A stretch of 6,799 nucleotides of DNA from an uncultured Bacilli bacterium. Lineage in GTDB: Bacteria; Bacillota_I; Bacilli_A; RF39; UBA660. The stretch lies in NCBI GenBank assembly GCA_944371545.1, contig CALVXT010000068.1, positions 1 to 6,799 on the forward strand, in the 5' to 3' direction. A program made the position numbers and the translations under genes. The notes below the pieces were generated by a model that saw only the letters and a list, made by a program, of their open reading frames with translations, was not told the origin of the DNA and searched no databases. Shown piece after piece: positions 1 to 6,526 of the stretch (position 1 is the first letter of the stretch; each line of letters begins with the position of its first letter).

Positions 1-276
1 CAATTCTATATTTCTTATTTTCTTTTCTTTTCGATTCAGTAAATCTATACTAATTTTGGCTTTTAATTCTACTATTTTTATTTTATGTTTCCATTCTTTT
101 TGAAGATCATGTTCTCTTTTATTTATTTCTTTTTCTATATAACTGTCTCGTGTTTCTAAAACTTTATGGTAATCCATTTTTAATAAATAAAGTTCTCTTT
201 TTAATTTTTGATTATAGGCTGACAATTGTTTTTTACTAAATAGATTTTCTAATTCTTTTGCTGTAAAATCCTTCAT
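1..276 (-). CDS. Partial gene for a charged, probably coiled-coil protein of unknown function
   Basis: An open frame runs uninterrupted off the left edge, so the C-terminus is missing; 92 codons are visible from the chosen start. I do not recognise the family. The protein is very rich in Lys, Glu, Arg and Asn, has no hydrophobic stretch long enough to cross a membrane, has no cysteine in the visible part, and has long runs compatible with helix or coiled coil, so it is likely cytoplasmic. The frame is open from an ATG at 312, but nothing resembling a ribosome binding site precedes that one. The ATG at 276 is preceded by GGAAGG about 10 bases upstream, and I prefer it; the ATG at 294 has only a weak GGA. 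A TATGAT hexamer at 308-313 could be a -10 element, which would also exclude the 312 start. The gene lies just beyond a terminator and is probably its own unit. That it is coding is supported only by the open frame, composition and ribosome binding site. Confidence 0.6.
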   Translation of the reverse strand, partial: MKDFTAKELENLFSKKQLSAYNQKLKRELYLLKMDYHKVLETRDSYIEKEINKREHDLQKEWKHKIKIVELKAKISIDLLNRKEKKIRNIEL

Positions 277-332
277 ACTATTTTCGCCTTCCATTCTTTT
301 CCAATTAATCATAATTCTTAGAATTTTGCAAC

Positions 333-368
333 AAAAAAATGCGATTTTCTTAGGTTTTATCGCATTTT
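333..368 (-). terminator. Rho-independent terminator after the small membrane-protein operon
   Basis: Reading the minus strand, AAAATGCGAT (359-368) pairs perfectly over 10 bp with ATCGCATTTT (336-345) across a 13-nt loop, and the descending arm continues into seven T residues (333-339). It lies about 50 bases after the stop of the last membrane-protein gene and ends that transcript before the leftmost gene. The plus-strand reading also ends in TTTT, so weak bidirectional action is possible. Confidence 0.85.
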
Positions 369-417
369 GTTGGTAACTTAGCTACTTATCCACTTTCATT
401 AGCTGTGAATTGTAACA

Positions 418-756
418 TTATTCTTCATAACCTCTTGTTTTATAATTCCCACACTTTACATAAGCTTTATATTCCTCATCCTCTTTGAGGATATATCCAT
501 CACATGTTTTTTCATTCACTACAGATGTTTCAATAATATTTTGTTCTTTTAATTCAGAAATTGTTACTTTATTTAAATTGTTTACAGCAATATAATCTTT
601 GGCTTTATCTACCAATTCTATTTCAAATTTTTTATAGTTCTTTGTTTCATTTTTATAAACAAAGCCAATAACAGTTACCCCAATAACCAGCAAAAACATA
701 ATTATTCCCCATATCACACTTATTTTACGCATTTGCTTTAAATCAACTTGTTTCAT
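418..756 (-). CDS. Small single-pass membrane protein with paired-cysteine module (pilin-like paralogue)
   Basis: A 112-residue protein. It has a short basic N-terminus, one hydrophobic helix at about residues 13-33, and then a predicted extracytoplasmic part: an amphipathic helix (about 37-58), a short VTISEL segment, and a C-terminal module with C85 and C102. The module reads CxGY[IV]L...Y[VI]xC followed by NYxTxGY and is shared, with identical cysteine spacing, with the gene immediately upstream. The two cysteines probably form a disulfide outside the cell. A membrane-anchored helix followed by a small globular domain is the layout of type IV pilin-like proteins, but this copy lacks the G|FxxxE prepilin cleavage motif. 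It is the last gene of a three-gene operon: its ATG lies 2 bases after the upstream stop, with GAAGG about 9 bases before it. The role is unknown; surface or secretion-related is an inference. Confidence 0.8.
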   Translation of the reverse strand: MKQVDLKQMRKISVIWGIIMFLLVIGVTVIGFVYKNETKNYKKFEIELVDKAKDYIAVNNLNKVTISELKEQNIIETSVVNEKTCDGYILKEDEEYKAYVKCGNYKTRGYEE

Positions 757-758
757 AA

Positions 759-1133
759 TTAATAACCTTCAGTTTCATAGTTATCGCAAGTTATATATGG
801 AGTGAAAGTATTTTCTTCAATTAAAACATAACCTGTACAAACGTCATTGTCAACGGTCATTTTTTCTTCAGTTAAATATTCTTCAGCAAATAAATCCTCT
901 GAAACAATCAAATTTACATTTTCATCGTCTAGTTTTCTATAATATCTTTCTGCTGCGATTTTCAAATTTTTTTCGACTTGTGTATAACTATTTGTTGTGG
1001 TAGATGTTCCATTTGAAGTTATTCCTTCATATAAATAATTAATCATTACTGCAACTAAAATCACACAAAAAAGCAAAATGGCACATATAAAAAGCATCTC
1101 TCTTAGTCCCCAGCCATTTTTGTTTAAAATCAT
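759..1133 (-). CDS. Pilin-like small membrane protein with prepilin-type N-terminus and paired-cysteine module
   Basis: A 124-residue protein. The N-terminus reads NGWGLREML, which fits the class III (prepilin) signal G|[FW]xxxE: cleavage would fall between G7 and W8, leaving E12 at mature position +5, followed by a hydrophobic helix at about 13-35. A Ser/Thr/Asn-rich linker (38-50) leads to a helix (51-68) and a C-terminal module with C99 and C116. That module matches the next gene in spacing and in its NYxTxGY end, so the two are paralogues. In known systems a prepilin peptidase would trim such a protein and it would assemble into a pilus or pseudopilus; no peptidase, assembly ATPase or platform protein is present here. 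The start codon overlaps the upstream stop by one base (TAATG), which suggests translational coupling. AAGGAA stands about 10 bases upstream. The pilin-like identity is inferred from layout and motif. Confidence 0.8.
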   Translation of the reverse strand: MILNKNGWGLREMLFICAILLFCVILVAVMINYLYEGITSNGTSTTTNSYTQVEKNLKIAAERYYRKLDDENVNLIVSEDLFAEEYLTEEKMTVDNDVCTGYVLIEENTFTPYITCDNYETEGY

Positions 1134-1426
1134 TAAATACCAAGTTCCTTTTCAGCTTCGTTTTTAATAAATGAAGGACCAAATCCAGTTTTTGACTCAC
1201 CGCTTTTTGTATAAGTATAATATTTATAGCCAAAACTTGTACAACTATAATAGGTTGCTCCAGCTTCTACTTTTGTGCCATCACTTACTACTGTTTGTTC
1301 ATTTAAACAAACCAAAGGCTTTTCACCATTTTGTGCCCTAAAATAATCTGTTACAAACATAACCATCCAAACTACAATTATTAAAAGAATCAAAACTTTA
1401 ATAATGGTTCCAATAATTTTTTTCAT
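1133..1426 (-). CDS. Small single-pass membrane protein of unknown function, first gene of the pilin-like operon
   Basis: A 97-residue protein with a two-lysine N-terminus, a strong hydrophobic helix at about residues 4-26 rich in Ile, Leu and Val, and a 70-residue tail predicted to lie outside the membrane. The tail contains C40 in a KPLVCLNE context, then SDGT, C62, an FGYKYYTY segment and GFGPSFIK near the end. It shares the anchor-plus-two-cysteine design of the two genes downstream, but its cysteine spacing (22) and its flanking motifs differ, so it is not an obvious paralogue. I recall similar short proteins with a KPxxC...GYK...FGP pattern in uncultured low-GC Firmicutes, but cannot name a family. 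GAGGAA ends 4 bases before the ATG, and a near-ideal promoter lies just upstream, so this gene opens the transcript. Its stop overlaps the next start. Confidence 0.78.
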   Translation of the reverse strand: MKKIIGTIIKVLILLIIVVWMVMFVTDYFRAQNGEKPLVCLNEQTVVSDGTKVEAGATYYSCTSFGYKYYTYTKSGESKTGFGPSFIKNEAEKELGI

Positions 1427-1449
1427 ATACTTCCTCTTTTCCTATTATT

Positions 1450-1478
1450 ATTATATCGAAGTTTTGCTTTTTAGACAA
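1450..1478 (-). promoter_or_regulatory. Sigma-A-type promoter for the three-gene membrane-protein operon
   Basis: On the minus strand, TTGTCT (1473-1478) stands 17 bases before a perfect TATAAT (1450-1455). The predicted transcript start is near 1443, giving a leader of about 16 bases that holds only the ribosome binding site. The -35 box begins four bases after the T-tract of the gatB terminator, so the two transcription units are separate but packed together. No operator-like inverted repeat is visible around it. Confidence 0.8.
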
Positions 1479-1481
1479 TAG

Positions 1482-1504
1482 AAAAAAGCCAACTCAAGTT
1501 GACT
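1482..1504 (-). terminator. Rho-independent terminator of the aspS-gatCAB operon
   Basis: On the minus strand, AGTCAAC pairs with GTTGGCT (7 bp including one G-T pair) around a TTGA loop, followed immediately by six T residues (1482-1487). The ascending arm starts on the last base of the gatB stop codon, so there is essentially no 3' untranslated region. It isolates the translation operon from the membrane-protein operon downstream. Confidence 0.85.
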
Positions 1505-2940
1505 TATTTACTTAATTTAGCCGTCAATATTTCTTTAACCATAACAGGATTGGCTTGGCCTTTTGTCTTTTTCATGACTTGACCCACGAAATAATCAAAC
1601 ATATTTGTTTTACCATTATGATATAATTCGATTTGAGAAAGATTTTCATTTAACACTTCTTCGACAATAGAGTTTAATGCATTTTCATCAGAAATTTGCA
1701 TCATCCCTTGTTCTTTCATAATTTCTAATGGTTCTTTTTCTTGTTCTAAAGTCATATAGAATAAGTCTTTTCCTTGTTTACTTGAAATTGCACCTTTTTT
1801 TATGGCTTCTGTAATATCAAAAAGTCTTTTTGGGGTAATAAAGAAATCGGTTATTTCCATCTCATATTTATATAAATATCCTAAAATCAATCCAGTTATC
1901 CAATTTGCTGCGGTTTTAGGTTCAATGTTTTGTTTTAAACATTCTTCAAAATAATTGGCAATGGCTTTTTCTTTAATCAAGATATTTGCATCATATGAAG
2001 AAAGTCCGTAATCTTGTTGATACTTGTTTTTTTGCTCATAAGGAAGCTCTGGAATGGAATTTTGAATTTCTTCTAACCAACTTTTTGCAATTTTGTATTT
2101 TGGAATATTTGGTTCAACAAAATATTTATAATCAATGGCATCTACTTTACTACGCATTCTGATGGTTGTCCCTGTTTCTTCATCATATCTTCTTGTTTCT
2201 TGTTCTACTTCTTCATATCTTCCTGCTTGTTTTAGTTCCGTCTGTCTTTTTATTTCATAATTAATTGCATCTCTAACCCCACCAAAAGAATTGACATTTT
2301 TAATTTCTACTTTTGTTCCTAATTCATCTGTATCTGATATGGAAACGTTGACATCACAACGGATTTGTCCTTTTTTTGAATCTGCTTCACTAATATCACA
2401 ATATTGGTAAACAGCTCGCATGTATTCTAAGAAAGCTACTGCATCATCAGCAGAATGAAGGCAAGGTTTGGTGACTAATTCTAGTAAAGGGACTCCAGCT
2501 CTATTATAATCGATTGTTGAAATATCGTATAAATGGTTCATACTTGCTGCATCTTCTTCTAAGTGAATATTATCAATTTCAACTCTAAAAGTTGAGCCAT
2601 CTTCTCTTTCAATATCAATATAACCATTCATTCCTACTGGAGCAGGTGGTGTATTTTGAGTAATTTGATATCCTTTTGGTAAATCTGGATAATAATAATT
2701 TTTTCGTTCAAAGTACATATATTCAGGTTGCGTACAATGGAGTATTTCGCTCATCATTAAAGACATGCGAACACATTCTTTATTTACAACTGGTAGCACT
2801 CCAGGAAATGCCATATCTACAGGTCTTACATGTGAATTAGGAATTTCAGAATAGCCATTTTTGGCGTTTGAAAAAACTTTTGTATTGGTCTTTGAAATTT
2901 CACAATGCATTTCCAATCCTATAGTCACATTATATTTCAT
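1504..2940 (-). CDS. gatB: Aspartyl/glutamyl-tRNA(Asn/Gln) amidotransferase subunit B
   Basis: At 478 residues this is the normal length for GatB. GatB is the tRNA-binding and kinase subunit of GatCAB: it activates the side chain of Asp-tRNA(Asn) or Glu-tRNA(Gln) with ATP so that ammonia from GatA can amidate it. The N-terminal IGLEMH carries H12. Together with E129 (HLEEDA) and E154 (PLLELV), it matches the Mg-binding residues H12/E125/E150 of Staphylococcus aureus GatB. KNYYYPDLPKGYQITQ (80-95) and the C-terminal tail domain with GQANPVMVKEIL are also typical. The segment around residues 22-47 lacks the four zinc-binding cysteines found in many GatB proteins, as in S. aureus. The start overlaps the gatA stop by 4 bases (ATGA) and is preceded by GAGGTGA, so the subunits are probably translationally coupled. 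It is the last gene of the operon, with a terminator at the stop codon. Confidence 0.97.
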   Translation of the reverse strand: MKYNVTIGLEMHCEISKTNTKVFSNAKNGYSEIPNSHVRPVDMAFPGVLPVVNKECVRMSLMMSEILHCTQPEYMYFERKNYYYPDLPKGYQITQNTPPAPVGMNGYIDIEREDGSTFRVEIDNIHLEEDAASMNHLYDISTIDYNRAGVPLLELVTKPCLHSADDAVAFLEYMRAVYQYCDISEADSKKGQIRCDVNVSISDTDELGTKVEIKNVNSFGGVRDAINYEIKRQTELKQAGRYEEVEQETRRYDEETGTTIRMRSKVDAIDYKYFVEPNIPKYKIAKSWLEEIQNSIPELPYEQKNKYQQDYGLSSYDANILIKEKAIANYFEECLKQNIEPKTAANWITGLILGYLYKYEMEITDFFITPKRLFDITEAIKKGAISSKQGKDLFYMTLEQEKEPLEIMKEQGMMQISDENALNSIVEEVLNENLSQIELYHNGKTNMFDYFVGQVMKKTKGQANPVMVKEILTAKLSK

Positions 2941-4397
2941 TTTGTCACCTCACAAGCTATTTGTCCTTTGTAATTCATTGTACTTTCTAGTGCGTACGCG
3001 ATGCGTAAAACCTCTTCATCTTGGTAGCAATTGCCTGTTATATTTACCCCAACTGGTAGGCCTTTAATAAAGCCATTTGGAATCGTAATACTAGGAAATC
3101 CACCAAAGTTTCCAATTTGTAAATGCTCTTCTAATATTGTTGTATCGCTTTTAATCATGTCATCTTGGTCTTTTAATAGTTTTGCTGGACCACTTCCAAC
3201 TGGCATGATGAATCCATCATATTCTTTAAAGAATTCTTTCATTTGGTCTACGATTAAGCGACGTACTCTTTGAGCATTTTTAAAGTATTTTTCTTGATTT
3301 TCTTTTTGTAAAACATAGGAACCTATAATGAAACGACGTTTAATTAAAGGTGAAAATCCCTTTGTTCGGTAATCTTTCATCATCTCACGATAGTTTTTTC
3401 CTTCGCCTCGTGGCCCAAAGATAAAGCCTGTTAGATTTGACATATTGCTCGTTGCTTCTGCACAAGAAATAACTACATAGACAGATGGTAAAGCATTCAA
3501 AAGTTTTTGGTCCATAGAAACGCCTTCTACTGTCATTCCTAGTTCTTCACATTTTTTTAATGTTTCTTGAAAGTTTTCTAAATGTGCTTTTAATTCTTCG
3601 TTAGCATCTGGATAATTCTTGATGTCGCAAACATCCTTTAAGTAGAAAAGCTTTTTACCTTTGATTTCTTTCTTTAAATTTTCATATAAATGGATATCTT
3701 TAGAATCCCAAGTTGTCATATCATTTTTATCGATACCTTTCATAGCATCAACAACTATTGCAGCGTCTTCAACACTTCTTGTTAGTACTCCGCAATGATC
3801 TAGAGATGAAGCAAAAGGAAATAATCCGTATCTAGATATCATACCATAAGTTGGTTTATATCCTACAATTCCACAGTATGCTGCTGGTTTACGAATAGAA
3901 TCTCCTGTATCACTTCCAAGAGCATAAGGATACACTCCTGCAGCTACTGATGCAGCTGACCCTGATGATGAACCTGCACACATGCGATCATAATCCCAAG
4001 GATTATGGACAACTCCTGTATGAGCAGTTGTTCCTGTTCCACCCATACCAAATTCATCTAGTGTGGTTTTTCCAATAGCTACGGCACCTTTTTTTTCTAA
4101 ATTTTCTACAGCGGTTGCTGTGAAAAAAGGGACATAGTTTTTCAATGTGTTACTTGATCCAGTAGATAATATTCCTTTTGTAGAATAATTATCTTTTATA
4201 CCATAAGGTATTCCGGATAATATTTCATCTGTAACTTCACTTGGTTGTGCATTGTCCAAAATTGTAACAAAAGCATTTGTTTTTTCTTGAATTTCATGAG
4301 CTTTTTCTAGTGATTCTTTTATCAAATCTGCACTAGCAACTTCTTTCTTTTTTAAACTTTCATGAATCTCTACAAGTCCTTTATTCATATATGTCAT
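2937..4397 (-). CDS. gatA: Aspartyl/glutamyl-tRNA(Asn/Gln) amidotransferase subunit A
   Basis: A full-length 486-residue member of the amidase-signature family. GatA hydrolyses glutamine and sends the ammonia through the complex to GatB. The Ser-cisSer-Lys triad is intact: K68 (GIKDN), S143 (in AGSSSGSA) and S167 (in GSDTGDSIRKPA). The spacing, 99 residues from Lys to nucleophile and 24 between the serines, equals that of S. aureus GatA (K79, S154, S178). The residue just before the nucleophile is Asp (D166) where most GatA proteins have Gly, and QPA has become KPA; from memory this form also occurs in Mollicutes. The ATG at 4397 overlaps the gatC stop by 4 bases (ATGA) with AAGGTGG 7 bases upstream; a second ATG at 4388 is possible. 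It lies between gatC and gatB, the usual order. Confidence 0.97.
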   Translation of the reverse strand: MTYMNKGLVEIHESLKKKEVASADLIKESLEKAHEIQEKTNAFVTILDNAQPSEVTDEILSGIPYGIKDNYSTKGILSTGSSNTLKNYVPFFTATAVENLEKKGAVAIGKTTLDEFGMGGTGTTAHTGVVHNPWDYDRMCAGSSSGSAASVAAGVYPYALGSDTGDSIRKPAAYCGIVGYKPTYGMISRYGLFPFASSLDHCGVLTRSVEDAAIVVDAMKGIDKNDMTTWDSKDIHLYENLKKEIKGKKLFYLKDVCDIKNYPDANEELKAHLENFQETLKKCEELGMTVEGVSMDQKLLNALPSVYVVISCAEATSNMSNLTGFIFGPRGEGKNYREMMKDYRTKGFSPLIKRRFIIGSYVLQKENQEKYFKNAQRVRRLIVDQMKEFFKEYDGFIMPVGSGPAKLLKDQDDMIKSDTTILEEHLQIGNFGGFPSITIPNGFIKGLPVGVNITGNCYQDEEVLRIAYALESTMNYKGQIACEVTK

Positions 4398-4696
4398 TCT
4401 TCCACCACCTTTGGTACAGCGACTTCTCGCTCAGTTTTATCTTCACAATTTTGCAAAAGTTCTTCAATTGGAATTGATTCTTCTGCTACATCTTCTCTTA
4501 GTTCAAACACAAAGTCATCTAACGCATGTGTCATTGGCTCGACTTCTAAAATATTGGGAATTTCATTTATTTTATTAATGTTTTGGTCGATAGTTTCAAA
4601 TTCTTCAAAAACCATTTTTGTTTCTTCTTCAGTTAAACCAATCATTAATAAATCGGCTAATTTTTCAACTTTTTCTTTTGTGAATTCTTTATTCAT
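4394..4696 (-). CDS. gatC: Aspartyl/glutamyl-tRNA(Asn/Gln) amidotransferase subunit C
   Basis: GatC is the small subunit that wraps around and stabilises the GatA-GatB interface; it has no catalytic residues of its own. The protein (100 residues from this start) shows the family pattern: an N-terminal helical EKVEKLADLL...LTEEE, a central VEPMTHA, then LREDV, a helix containing ELLQN, and a final VAVPKVVEE. An in-frame ATG at 4705 would add three residues, but there the AAAGG sequence directly abuts the start codon. From 4696 the GGA lies 8 bases upstream, and the N-terminus fits the family better. The gene overlaps the end of aspS by 8 bases and overlaps gatA by ATGA, so all subunits are coupled. 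Confidence 0.95.
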   Translation of the reverse strand: MNKEFTKEKVEKLADLLMIGLTEEETKMVFEEFETIDQNINKINEIPNILEVEPMTHALDDFVFELREDVAEESIPIEELLQNCEDKTEREVAVPKVVEE

Positions 4697-6443
4697 ACTC
4701 TTCATCCTTTCTGATTATTATGTTTAATTCATCCAATTGTTCTTTAGTTAAAACACTTGGAGAACCCATCATTTGATCTTCACCTTGTGCATTAGTTGGA
4801 AAAGCTTGAACTTCTCTTAAATTTTGCTCATCTTTAATAAGCATTAAAATTCGATCTATACCCATAGCCATTCCGCCGTGAGGTGGACAACCATATTTGA
4901 AAGCAGTAAAAATTGATTTGAATCGACTTTCAATTTCTTCTTTTTTATATCCTACGATTTCAAATCCAGTGCGTAAAGCATCTAAATTATGATTTCTAAT
5001 TGCTCCTGAAGCCATTTCATAACCGTTGCAAACAAAGTCATATTGATAAGCTAAGATATCCTCTAATTCTTTTGTTTTATAATCGTTAAAATCATGTGGT
5101 AAGCTAAATGGATTATGAGCAAACTCATATTTTTTAGTTTGTTCATCATACTCAAACATTGGAAAATCATTGATAATGCAAAGCTCTAGTTTATTTTCAT
5201 CTATTAAATTTAATTTTTTTCCAAGTTCTACACGAATCATTCCTGCTTGTTTTTCTGCGAGTTTTTTGTTTCTATTCGCTATAAAAAACATTACCGAGTT
5301 AGCTTTCATACGAAAGTTTTTAATCAAATTTGCTCGTTCTTCTGATGTCAAAAATTTATCAATAGGTCCTTTTAAACTTCCGTCCTCTAAAAGAGTTAGA
5401 TACCCAATGCCTGGCATGCCAATACTAGATGCATAGTCCACTACTTCATTAAACCACGAATTTGGCTTTTTGCCAATATTTTCGACGACAATTATTTTAA
5501 TAGTCGCTTTTTTAAACGGGTTAAAGGTAGTATTTTGTAGATTTTCTGTGGCATCTTCAATTATTAATGGATTTCTTAAATCTGGCTTATCTGTGCCGTA
5601 TTTATTTAAGGCTTCACGATATGATATTTTTCTAAAAGGAGGTTTAGATACTTCTTTGGTTGTAAATTTTGAAAAAACTTCATAAAAAATTTGTTCACCC
5701 GTTTTCAGTACTTCTTCTTCCGTTACAAAATTCATTTCCATATCTAATTGATAAAATTCTAACGTTCGGTCACGTCTTGTATCCTCATCTCGAAAGCATG
5801 GAGCCACTTGAAAGTATTTATCAAAACCTCCAACCATCAATAATTCTTTGTAAATTTGAGGAGCTTGTGGTAAGGCATAAAATTTTCCTTTAAATTTTCT
5901 TGAAGGAACCACAAAATCTCTTGCACCTTCTGGGGATGATGCTGTTAGAATTGGTGTTTGTACTTCTGTAAATCCTAAATCTACCATTTTATTTCTTAAA
6001 AAATGTAAAACATTTGACCTTAACAAAAAAATTTCTTTAACTTTTTCATTTCGCATATCTAAGTATCGATATTTTAATCTCGTTTCTTCGTTTACATTTT
6101 TGCTTGTCATAATTTCAAATGGTAGCTCATGAAGAGAAGCACTTAAGACTTCTAACTCATTTACTAATAATTCAATTTCTCCCGTTTTTAACCGAGGATT
6201 ATATGTTTCTTCATTTCGCTTTCTTAATATTCCTTTTAAAGTGATAACCGATTCTTTTGCTAAACCTTTGAAAAGTTCATCGTTGTTTGAAACTGTTTGA
6301 AGGGTTCCTGTTGTATCCCGAATGTCTAAGAATAAAACTCCACCATGGTCTCTTATATTTTCAATCCACCCACTTACAAGAATTTCTTCACCTATCATTT
6401 GCGATGAAAGCTCATTAATTTTATGCGTATAATATTTGTTCAT
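4689..6443 (-). CDS. aspS: Aspartyl-tRNA synthetase, probably non-discriminating (Asp/Asn)
   Basis: A class II synthetase of 584 residues, the usual bacterial AspRS size. Domains in order: OB-fold anticodon-binding domain (about 1-105); catalytic core with motif 1 ending at P164; the LPQAPQ segment (191-196); motif 2 beginning CFRDEDTRRDR (216-226); the bacterial GAD-type insertion (about 280-410); and motif 3 GMAMGIDRILMLI (524-536) with R531. The anticodon-domain loop reads RDHGG, placing H33 where non-discriminating bacterial AspRS such as that of Pseudomonas carries His and E. coli AspRS carries Leu. The second reported specificity position (Gly in non-discriminating forms, Lys in E. coli) appears to be Glu (E79). 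Together with the co-transcribed gatCAB, this suggests that it charges both tRNA(Asp) and tRNA(Asn) with Asp. An AAAGGA motif 9 bases upstream supports the ATG at 6443. A T-box leader controls it. Confidence 0.96.
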   Translation of the reverse strand: MNKYYTHKINELSSQMIGEEILVSGWIENIRDHGGVLFLDIRDTTGTLQTVSNNDELFKGLAKESVITLKGILRKRNEETYNPRLKTGEIELLVNELEVLSASLHELPFEIMTSKNVNEETRLKYRYLDMRNEKVKEIFLLRSNVLHFLRNKMVDLGFTEVQTPILTASSPEGARDFVVPSRKFKGKFYALPQAPQIYKELLMVGGFDKYFQVAPCFRDEDTRRDRTLEFYQLDMEMNFVTEEEVLKTGEQIFYEVFSKFTTKEVSKPPFRKISYREALNKYGTDKPDLRNPLIIEDATENLQNTTFNPFKKATIKIIVVENIGKKPNSWFNEVVDYASSIGMPGIGYLTLLEDGSLKGPIDKFLTSEERANLIKNFRMKANSVMFFIANRNKKLAEKQAGMIRVELGKKLNLIDENKLELCIINDFPMFEYDEQTKKYEFAHNPFSLPHDFNDYKTKELEDILAYQYDFVCNGYEMASGAIRNHNLDALRTGFEIVGYKKEEIESRFKSIFTAFKYGCPPHGGMAMGIDRILMLIKDEQNLREVQAFPTNAQGEDQMMGSPSVLTKEQLDELNIIIRKDEEYE

Positions 6444-6465
6444 TTTCGTTCATCCTTTCTTTATT

Positions 6466-6526
6466 AAAAAAAGACCTATTCGTAAGGGCGATTTTTGGTC
6501 GCGGTACCACCTTACTTATAGGTCTT
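6466..6526 (-). terminator. Regulated intrinsic terminator of the T-box leader
   Basis: On the minus strand, AAGACCTAT (6518-6526), just before the T-box sequence, pairs over 9 bp with ATAGGTCTT (6471-6479), which runs into a seven-T tract (6466-6472). The stem ends about 23 bases before the aspS start codon, leaving room for the ribosome binding site. The helix flanks the antiterminator arms instead of sharing one of them, separated by a 2x2 internal loop (AA opposite GA). Confidence 0.85.

Noticed and set aside
1039..1233. Minus-strand 64-codon frame overlapping two membrane-protein genes
   Set aside because: It is out of frame with both better-supported genes and has no membrane anchor or module resembling its neighbours.
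2861..3273. Plus-strand open frames of 68 and 80 codons across the gatB/gatA junction
   Set aside because: They are antisense to strongly conserved gatB and gatA sequence, have no ribosome binding site logic, and encode low-complexity, unrecognisable proteins.
4362..4727. Plus-strand open frame of 121 codons, Ser/Thr-rich
   Set aside because: It lies exactly opposite gatC; the Ser-rich composition is what the complement of Glu-rich helical codons produces.
5170..5893. Three plus-strand open frames of 71-88 codons
   Set aside because: All are opposite aspS catalytic-domain sequence whose motifs are intact; they are mirror frames.
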